A DNA stretch of 5,314 nt from Bacteroidales bacterium (GTDB lineage: Bacteria > Bacteroidota > Bacteroidia > Bacteroidales > UBA932): assembly GCA_017548445.1 (NCBI GenBank), contig JAFYZZ010000015.1, positions 1 to 5,314 on the forward strand, in the 5' to 3' direction. A program made the translations under genes and the position numbers. The notes under the pieces were generated by a model. That model saw nothing but the letters and a program-made list of their open reading frames with translations, made no database searches and had not been told where the DNA came from. Of this stretch, positions 1 through 4,565 are shown in pieces. The stretch's first letter is position 1. Each line of letters opens with the position of its first letter.

Positions 1-258
1 CGCCGCACCCGCACGGCCGACCTGGAGACGGCCGTGCGCCAGCGTTTCGGTCCCGCCTTCCCCGCCGCCGAGGTGGACCGCCTGGTGCGCCTCGCCCTGC
101 TGATCCGGGCAGAGCGCGGCATCGGGCTGGACGAGCTGTGCCGCGCCACGCAGCTGGAATACGCCGACGTCGCCCGCACGGCGGGCCTGCTGGAAGAGGA
201 AGGATTCATCGAGATGGACCTCCTGCAAAGATGCTCCATCAATGTAAAAATTGCTTAA
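1..258 (+). CDS. 3' end of an unidentified gene, winged-helix-like C-terminal domain (partial)
   Basis: The reading frame is open from the first base of the window and stops at TAA 256-258, so only the last 85 codons are seen and the true start lies upstream. The visible part is rich in Arg, Ala, Leu and Glu. Residues encoded by about 85-215 look like a helix-turn-helix or winged-helix fold: a helix around LVRLALLIRAERG, then GLDELCRATQLEYADVART, then LLEEEGFIEM. Such a domain ends several DNA-binding proteins, for example DprA/Smf, but the LPG-type ending I would expect of DprA is absent, so I do not assign a name. The last dozen codons (from about 220) are much more AT-rich than the rest and overlap a promoter-like element for the next gene. 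Only 15 bases separate it from tatD, so co-transcription is possible. I am fairly sure it is coding and unsure of its function. Confidence 0.7.
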   Translation, partial: RRTRTADLETAVRQRFGPAFPAAEVDRLVRLALLIRAERGIGLDELCRATQLEYADVARTAGLLEEEGFIEMDLLQRCSINVKIA

Positions 259-263
259 CTTTG
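256..263 (+). promoter_or_regulatory. Possible Bacteroides-type -7 box for tatD
   Basis: TAACTTTG is a perfect match to the Bacteroidota -7 consensus TAnnTTTG. It overlaps the stop codon of the upstream gene and lies 10 bases before the tatD ATG. A transcript started from it would have an almost absent leader. I could not find a convincing -33 TTTG element 19-21 bases upstream, so this is a weak call supported by one box and by the local drop in GC content. Confidence 0.35.
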
Positions 264-273
264 TGGGATCTAT

Positions 274-1041
274 ATGGAGTACATCGACACGCACACCCAC
301 GCCTACGACGAGGCCTTTTCCGGTTGCGAAGACGAGGTGGTCGCGCGCGGCGTCGCCGCCGGCGTCACCATCCAGCTGCAAGCGGACGTAGACTCGCGCG
401 AACGGGACCGGATGTTCGCCCTCGTGGAGCGGCATCCCGGCGTGCTGCGGCCGATGCTGGGACTCTATCCGGGCTCCGTCGACAAGGACTGGCGCCGGGA
501 GATCGACGCGCTGGAGGCCTGGCGCGACCGCGGCATCGTGGCCGTCGGCGAGATCGGCCTGGACTACCACTACGGCGCAGATTTCAAGGCCGAGCAGCAG
601 GAGGCGTTCCGCGTCCAGCTGGAGCTCGCCGCCGCCTGGGACCTGCCCGTCAACATCCACCTGCGCGAGGCCACGGAGGACTTTTTCGCCATCATCGAAG
701 ACTGCCGGCACCTCCACCTGCGGGGCAACCTCCACGCCTTCAGCGGCAGCGCCGAGACCTTCGAGCGCCTGCGTCGCCTGGGCGACTGGTACGTCGGCAT
801 CGGCGGCGTGCTCACCTTCAAGAAGGCATCCCTCGCCGAGACCGTCAAGCGCATCCCGCTGGACCGCATCCTGCTGGAAACCGACGCGCCCTACCTCACG
901 CCCGTCCCGCACCGCGGCGAGCGCAACGAGAGCGCCTATATCCCCATCATCGCCGATTTCCTCGCCCGGCAGAAAGGCGTCAGCCCCGAGGAAGTCGCCG
1001 AGACGACCACCGCAAACGCTAAAAGACTCTTCGCTTTATGA
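274..1041 (+). CDS. tatD: TatD-family metal-dependent hydrolase (DNase)
   Basis: This 255-residue protein has the usual length of TatD-family enzymes, which are cytoplasmic two-metal TIM-barrel hydrolases with 3'-5' exonuclease or DNase activity in characterised members. All expected metal-ligand motifs are visible: DTHTH near the N-terminus (H7, H9), VGEIGLDY (E93), NIHLREA (H129), LHAFSGS (H154) and LLETDAPYL (D204). They align with the E. coli TatD ligands as I know them. The segment that usually reads G-(I/V/L)-H-P is GLYP here (Y65); that position is not one of the listed ligands. The ATG at 274 is chosen because it puts the DTHTH strand at the very N-terminus, as in relatives. There is no Shine-Dalgarno site. 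The stop overlaps the ansA start by four bases (ATGA 1038-1041), so the two are probably co-transcribed and translationally coupled. Nothing suggests a role in Tat export despite the family name. The native substrate cannot be told from sequence. Confidence 0.95.
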   Translation: MEYIDTHTHAYDEAFSGCEDEVVARGVAAGVTIQLQADVDSRERDRMFALVERHPGVLRPMLGLYPGSVDKDWRREIDALEAWRDRGIVAVGEIGLDYHYGADFKAEQQEAFRVQLELAAAWDLPVNIHLREATEDFFAIIEDCRHLHLRGNLHAFSGSAETFERLRRLGDWYVGIGGVLTFKKASLAETVKRIPLDRILLETDAPYLTPVPHRGERNESAYIPIIADFLARQKGVSPEEVAETTTANAKRLFAL

Positions 1042-2105
1042 AGCTGAATCTCAAACTGTTCCAGGAAAAGGAACATCCCACTTCCGTCCTTCTGATCTAT
1101 ACGGGCGGCACCATCGGCATGAAGGCCGACCCCGTCGACGGCACCCTCAAGCCCTTCGACTTCAGCGGCATCCTCGAGGAAGTGCCCGAGCTGCGCAAGT
1201 TCGCGCTCAAGATCGACTCATACACCTTCAACCCCCTCATCGACTCGTCCGACGTCGAGCCCGCCCTCTGGCAGTCGCTCGCCCGGCTGATCCGGGACCG
1301 CTACGACGACTACGACGGTTTCGTCATCCTGCACGGAACGGACACGATGGCCTACAGCGCCTCCGTCCTGAGCTTCATGCTGGAGAATCTCGGCAAGCCG
1401 GTCATCTTCACGGGCAGCCAGCTGCCCATCGGCGAGCCGCGCACGGACGGCAAGGAGAACATCATTTCCGCCGTGGAGATCGCCACGGCGAAGGATACCG
1501 ACGGGCGCCCGATGGTACCCGAGGTGTGCATCTGCTTCAATTCGCAGCTGCTCCGCGGCAACCGCAGCGTCAAGGTCAACGCCACCGGATTCGACGCCTT
1601 CAAGTCGCCCAACTATCCGCTCCTCGCCATGGCGGGCATCAGCATCAAATACAACAACAGCTTCATCCACAACGACTACGACCGCCGCAAGGGCGTGTCC
1701 GTCCACACGGACCTCGACACGCGCGTGTCGGTGCTCAAGCTGCATCCGGGCATCACGGAGCAGGCCGTCCGGGACATCCTCCTCGGCGACGGCTCGCGCG
1801 CCGTCATCCTGGAGACCTACGGATCGGGCAACGCCCCCTGCCGGCCCTGGTTCCTCGCGCTCGTGCGCGAAGCCGCCTCGCGCGGAAAGATCCTGCTCAA
1901 CGTGACGCAGTGCCTGAGCGGCGACGTCGATATGGACATCTATGCGACCGGCCGCGCCCTGAAGGATGCGGGCGTCATCTGCGGCCACGACATCACCACG
2001 GAAAGCGCCCTCGGAAAGCTGTTTTACCTGATGGGCGGCAACGCCGACAATGACAAAGTGAAGGCACTTTTGGAGAAGAACCTCAAAGGGGAAATCTCAA
2101 AATAA
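1038..2105 (+). CDS. ansA: L-asparaginase, type I (cytoplasmic)
   Basis: This 355-residue protein hydrolyses L-asparagine to aspartate and ammonia. Both catalytic threonine motifs are plain: YTGGTIGM (residues 21-28, nucleophile T25) and HGTDTMAYSAS (99-109, with T101-D102). The probable catalytic lysine is K179, in RGNRSVKVNATGFDAFKSPN. A C-terminal family block, DITTESALGKLFYLMG, covers 318-333. There is no signal peptide, and the long N-terminus and RGNR motif fit the cytoplasmic type I (AnsA) group rather than periplasmic type II enzymes. The ATG lies inside the tatD stop (ATGA), a typical reinitiation arrangement. Codons are strongly C/G-ending, like tatD and unlike the following operon. 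No terminator hairpin is visible after its TAA (2103-2105), so some readthrough into exbB is possible. At the place of E. coli AnsA T162, which is linked to allosteric asparagine binding, this protein appears to have V178; my alignment there is by eye. Confidence 0.95.
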   Translation: MKLNLKLFQEKEHPTSVLLIYTGGTIGMKADPVDGTLKPFDFSGILEEVPELRKFALKIDSYTFNPLIDSSDVEPALWQSLARLIRDRYDDYDGFVILHGTDTMAYSASVLSFMLENLGKPVIFTGSQLPIGEPRTDGKENIISAVEIATAKDTDGRPMVPEVCICFNSQLLRGNRSVKVNATGFDAFKSPNYPLLAMAGISIKYNNSFIHNDYDRRKGVSVHTDLDTRVSVLKLHPGITEQAVRDILLGDGSRAVILETYGSGNAPCRPWFLALVREAASRGKILLNVTQCLSGDVDMDIYATGRALKDAGVICGHDITTESALGKLFYLMGGNADNDKVKALLEKNLKGEISK

Positions 2106-2198
2106 TTATTGATAAATGGATTTTTTTTGCTAAATTGCACCGCTTTTTAGATATACGCGCATAGAATATATCACAACTAATACATTATTAAATTCATT
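2106..2198 (+). promoter_or_regulatory. Promoter region and AU-rich leader of the exbB operon
   Basis: This 93-base gap is sharply AT-rich against GC-rich flanks and holds no gene. The candidate I prefer has ATTG (2108-2111; consensus TTTG at -33), a 19-base spacer and TAAATTGC (2131-2138; consensus TAnnTTTG at -7). That would start transcription near 2145 and give a leader of about 54 bases. A second option is TTTG 2126-2129 with TAGATATA 2148-2155 and an 18-base spacer. Both are imperfect. The leader from about 2145 is U/A-rich and has no Shine-Dalgarno site before the ATG at 2199, which matches the AU-rich, unstructured leaders that favour translation in Bacteroidota. No operator palindrome is convincing. 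Confidence 0.6.
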
Positions 2199-2942
2199 AT
2201 GAAAAAGTTTTTCATGTTTTTGGCAGGTGTAGCCACCATGGCCTTCTCTGCAGTCAGCGCATTCGCCCAGGAAGAGATGAGCGCAGCCGACCTTCTCGGC
2301 GGTAGCGAAGTTCCTCTCAACCAGGCTCTCAAGACCAAGTTCATCGAAGGTGACCCGAAATTCATGTCCTTGATCGTCATCTGCTTGATCATCGGTCTTG
2401 CTCTGGCTATCGAGCGTATTCTCTACCTCTCCTTCTCCAAGATCAACACCAAGAAGCTGGTCGAGAATGTCGAGGCTGCCCTCAACGAAGGTGGCATCGA
2501 GAAGGCTAAGGAAGTCTGCCGCAACACCCGCGGTCCGGTCGCCAGCATCTTCTATCAGGGTCTCCTGCGCTACGACCAGGGTCTTGACGTGGTCGAGAAG
2601 ACCATCATCTCCTACGGTAGCGTTCAGCAGAGCCAGCTGGAGAGCGGTCTTTCCTGGATCTCCCTGTTCATCGCCATCGCCCCGTCCCTCGGATTCCTCG
2701 GTACGGTTATCGGTATGATCAACGCCTTCGACGCCATCCAGTCCTCCGGCGACATCTCCCCGAACATCGTTGCTGGTGGTATGAAGATCGCCCTTATCAC
2801 GACGGTCGGTGGTCTTATCGTGGCCATGATCCTTCAGATTTTCTACAACTACATCCTCGCCAAGATCGAGTCCATCACGATCGATATGGAAGATTCTTCC
2901 ATCAGCCTGATCGATGTGCTCTCCAAATACAACAAGAAATAA
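2199..2942 (+). CDS. exbB: ExbB / TolQ / MotA-family proton channel protein of the Ton motor
   Basis: This 247-residue inner-membrane protein is the pentameric channel subunit that, with ExbD, couples proton flow to TonB. An N-terminal signal-like segment (residues 1-23, KK then a hydrophobic core, AFA before QEE) precedes a short extracytoplasmic stretch. TM1 is about 57-77, a cytoplasmic domain covers 78-150, TM2 is about 152-174 and TM3 about 193-217. The family signature is clear: APSLGFLGTVIGMINAF (161-177) in TM2 and ALITTVGGL in TM3. T169 and T201/T202 probably match the pore threonines of E. coli ExbB (T148, T181). The C-terminal tail is short and cytoplasmic. The ATG at 2199 follows an AU-rich leader and gives a good signal peptide. 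Glycine is coded GGT in 16 of 20 cases, the mark of strong expression. It leads a four-gene operon and is 29 bases from the next gene. TolQ is the main alternative, but two ExbDs and no tolA, tolB or pal are seen. Confidence 0.93.
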   Translation: MKKFFMFLAGVATMAFSAVSAFAQEEMSAADLLGGSEVPLNQALKTKFIEGDPKFMSLIVICLIIGLALAIERILYLSFSKINTKKLVENVEAALNEGGIEKAKEVCRNTRGPVASIFYQGLLRYDQGLDVVEKTIISYGSVQQSQLESGLSWISLFIAIAPSLGFLGTVIGMINAFDAIQSSGDISPNIVAGGMKIALITTVGGLIVAMILQIFYNYILAKIESITIDMEDSSISLIDVLSKYNKK

Positions 2943-2971
2943 TCGTTTCCCAGGTTTAAAAACTGAATATA

Positions 2972-3424
2972 ATGAAACTCAACAAAGTATTCAAATGGGG
3001 AATGGTTGCGCTAATCGTGATTAGCATTGCACTCCTGGCCTGGGGCTTCATCTCCGGCTTCGCGACCCCGAAACCCGATCAGGTCGCCCTGCCTCCGACC
3101 AACGCCCTCCTCACCATGGCTGCAATCATGATTGGCGTCGCCCTCGCCGCTTGGGTTGTCGTCGGATTCATCATCAGCGTGAAGAACGACCCGAAGTCCA
3201 TCGTCAAGATGGGTATCGTGCTCGTCGCCGTCGCTGCCCTGTGCTTCGTCGCCTACCTCTTCGCGAAAGGCGATCCCGCCGTCGGCTACACGGGCAAGCC
3301 CGTCACCGCCGCTACGCTCAAACTTTCCGATACCATCCTTAACCTCACGCTGATTACCGGCGTCGGTGCCATCCTGGCCATCATCGTCGGTGAAATCCGT
3401 CTGGCTATCGCTAACAAGAAGTAA
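2972..3424 (+). CDS. Uncharacterised four-TM membrane protein of the exbB-exbD operon
   Basis: This 150-residue protein has no function that I recognise, though small membrane proteins are familiar at this position in Bacteroidota exb operons. Four hydrophobic helices are visible at about 10-30, 46-69, 77-97 and 122-146. The positive-inside rule puts both ends and the 70-76 loop (KNDPKSI) in the cytoplasm. Two periplasmic loops follow from this: 31-45, rich in Pro (ATPKPDQVALPPTN), and 98-121 (including KGDPAVGYTGKP). E141 lies at the end of helix 4 and the C-terminus is RLAIANKK. It has no signal peptide and no catalytic motif. It starts 29 bases after exbB and ends 2 bases before the first exbD, so it is made with the motor. 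I infer an accessory, assembly or scaffold role for the ExbB-ExbD complex. Its codon use matches the neighbours, so it is no recent insertion. There is no Shine-Dalgarno site. Confidence 0.9.
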   Translation: MKLNKVFKWGMVALIVISIALLAWGFISGFATPKPDQVALPPTNALLTMAAIMIGVALAAWVVVGFIISVKNDPKSIVKMGIVLVAVAALCFVAYLFAKGDPAVGYTGKPVTAATLKLSDTILNLTLITGVGAILAIIVGEIRLAIANKK

Positions 3425-3426
3425 TC

Positions 3427-4014
3427 ATGGCCAAGAAAACACCAGCAATCAATTCGAGTTCTACGGCCGATATCGCCTTCCTGTTGTTGTGCTACTTCCT
3501 GATGACGACGACAATGGGTTCGCACTTCGGACTCTCCCGTCGTCTCCCCCCGATGCCTGACCCGAGTCAGAAAGTCGAGGATCAGAAGATCAACCGCCGC
3601 AACATCATCGTGGTGAAGATCAACTCCGCCGATAGGATTCTTGCCGGTTCCGAAGCCATTGAGATCTCCCAGCTCAAAGATAAGATCAAAGAGTTCTTAA
3701 GCAACCCGACCAACGACCCGAATCTCCCCGAGCGCGAGATTCAGGAGATCGAAGGCTACAGCAAGGGCACGTACCCCGTTTCCAAGGGTGTGATTTCGCT
3801 GCAGAACGACCGTGGCACCAGCTACCGGGCCTACATCGAGGTCCAGAACGAGCTCGTCAAGGCCGTCAACGAAATCCGTGACGAATTCTCCATGCGCGAA
3901 TTCGGCGTGAAGTACAGCGCCCTGCAGGACGAGGCTCAGCAGAAAGTCGTCCGTGACTGTATCCCGCAGAACATTTCCGAGGCCGAGCCTAAGGACGTTG
4001 GTAAGAGAAGATAA
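3427..4014 (+). CDS. exbD: ExbD-family biopolymer transport protein, first paralogue (long)
   Basis: This 195-residue single-pass protein has a short cytoplasmic N-terminus (MAKKTPAINSSST), one TM helix at about 14-31 and a periplasmic domain. D15 at the start of the helix (TADIAFLLLCYFLMTTT) matches the essential protonatable Asp of E. coli ExbD (D25), so it should be motor-competent. After the helix comes a Pro-rich linker (RRLPPMPDP, 38-46), then a domain with strands around NIIVVKIN (59-66) and RAYIEVQNE (134-142). At 195 residues it is longer than a classical ExbD of about 140, owing to an insert around 92-125 and an acidic/basic C-terminal tail. The start is only 2 bases after the previous stop. 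It ends with tandem in-frame stops TAA TAG (4012-4017), and the second stop overlaps the ribosome binding site of the next gene. It is a divergent paralogue of the following gene: the N-terminal SSS..DI block is shared. Confidence 0.92.
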   Translation: MAKKTPAINSSSTADIAFLLLCYFLMTTTMGSHFGLSRRLPPMPDPSQKVEDQKINRRNIIVVKINSADRILAGSEAIEISQLKDKIKEFLSNPTNDPNLPEREIQEIEGYSKGTYPVSKGVISLQNDRGTSYRAYIEVQNELVKAVNEIRDEFSMREFGVKYSALQDEAQQKVVRDCIPQNISEAEPKDVGKRR

Positions 4015-4015
4015 T

Positions 4016-4021
4016 AGGAGG
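4016..4021 (+). promoter_or_regulatory. Strong Shine-Dalgarno site for the second exbD
   Basis: AGGAGG lies 7 bases before the ATG at 4029. This is a perfect anti-SD match at ideal spacing, and it confirms the start. It stands out because no other gene in the window has one, and Bacteroidota in general rarely rely on such sites. It may raise or balance translation of the last cistron relative to the first exbD. Confidence 0.8.
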
Positions 4022-4028
4022 ATAGATT

Positions 4029-4496
4029 ATGTCAAGATTCAAGAAAGGCGGCAAAAAAGAAATGCCGGGAATCACTTCGAGCTCGCTCTCGGATATCGTG
4101 TTCATGCTCCTGTTCTTCTTTATGGTCACCACGCAGATGCGTGACAAAGAACAGAAAGTCAAGGTGGTCACACCTGAAGCTTCCGAAGTTGTCAAGCTGG
4201 ACCGCAAGGACCTCAACTCGTACATCAACATCGGTTCCCCGACCCTGGCCTACCAGGCCCAGTACGGTACCGACGCCCGTATCCAGTTGAACGACGCCTT
4301 CCGCACCACTGACGACATCCGCGACTTCATCGCTGCAGAGCGTGAGTCCAAGAGCGAAAAAGACCGTTCTTTGATGACCGTCTCGATCAAGGCTGACCAG
4401 GATGTCAGAATGGGTATCGTAACCGATGTGAAGCAGGAGCTGCGTCGCTGCTCCGCGCTGAAGATCATGTACTCTGCAAGAAAGCCTGCGAAATAA
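4029..4496 (+). CDS. exbD: ExbD-family biopolymer transport protein, second paralogue (short)
   Basis: This 155-residue protein is the second ExbD of the operon. A basic cytoplasmic N-terminus (MSRFKKGGKKEMPG) leads into one TM helix at about 21-37, with D22 at its start (SLSDIVFMLLFFFMVTT) as the probable proton-carrying Asp. The periplasmic domain ends with VSIKADQDVRMGIVTDVKQE and LRRCSALKIMYSA (118-150). This matches the usual ExbD C-terminal layout: strand, Asp, helix, strand. It is closer to classical ExbD length than its upstream neighbour. The start is fixed by a strong AGGAGG 7 bases upstream. It is the last gene of the operon: a terminator hairpin begins 22 bases after its TAA (4494-4496). 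Because ExbD works as a dimer inside the ExbB pentamer, the two paralogues may form a mixed dimer or two alternative motors. No tonB follows. TolR is the alternative name, less likely without tol genes. Confidence 0.93.
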   Translation: MSRFKKGGKKEMPGITSSSLSDIVFMLLFFFMVTTQMRDKEQKVKVVTPEASEVVKLDRKDLNSYINIGSPTLAYQAQYGTDARIQLNDAFRTTDDIRDFIAAERESKSEKDRSLMTVSIKADQDVRMGIVTDVKQELRRCSALKIMYSARKPAK

Positions 4497-4518
4497 GCAG
4501 GACGCAGTACCGAATACG

Positions 4519-4548
4519 AGCAGCCCCCTTCAACGAGGGCTGCTTTTT
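4519..4548 (+). terminator. Intrinsic terminator after the exb operon
   Basis: AGCAGCCC (4519-4526) pairs perfectly with GGGCTGCT (4537-4544), an 8-bp GC-rich stem with a 10-base loop, and runs directly into a five-T tract (4544-4548). An alternative pairing that uses more of the C run with a two-base bulge is also possible. It ends the exbB operon transcript. It also lies only 17 bases before the asnS start, so it could double as a leader hairpin for asnS. Confidence 0.88.
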
Positions 4549-4565
4549 AAAATATTGAGAATCAT

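Noticed and set aside
138..1022. Long + strand ORF (294 aa) overlapping tatD in another frame
   Set aside because: Its product is an Arg/Pro/Ala-rich low-complexity sequence, typical of a shifted frame in GC-rich DNA, while the tatD frame carries all family motifs.
1218..1988. Long - strand ORF (256 aa) opposite ansA
   Set aside because: It is rich in Val, Asp, Arg and Ala with no recognisable motif, and lies wholly opposite a well-supported asparaginase; it is a mirror of GC-rich codons.
2101..2110. Perfect 10-bp palindrome AATAATTATT over the ansA stop
   Set aside because: It is pure A/T and short, expected by chance in an AT-rich gap, and too weak to be a terminator.
2119..2128. T run after ansA as a terminator
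   Set aside because: No GC-rich hairpin precedes the T run, so it is better read as part of the AT-rich promoter region.
2151..2166. Near-palindrome around TATACGCGCATA in the exbB leader, possible operator
   Set aside because: The symmetry is imperfect and short, and no regulator is suggested by it.
2943..2971. Gap between exbB and the four-TM gene as a site for an internal terminator or small RNA
   Set aside because: Only a trivial four-base GTTT/AAAC pairing is present in 29 bases.
2199..4496. Flagellar MotAB or Tol-Pal motor instead of the Ton motor
   Set aside because: The ExbD proteins lack a peptidoglycan-binding OmpA-like domain, and no tolA, tolB, pal or gliding gene is in the window; two ExbDs next to ExbB fit the Ton-type operon best.
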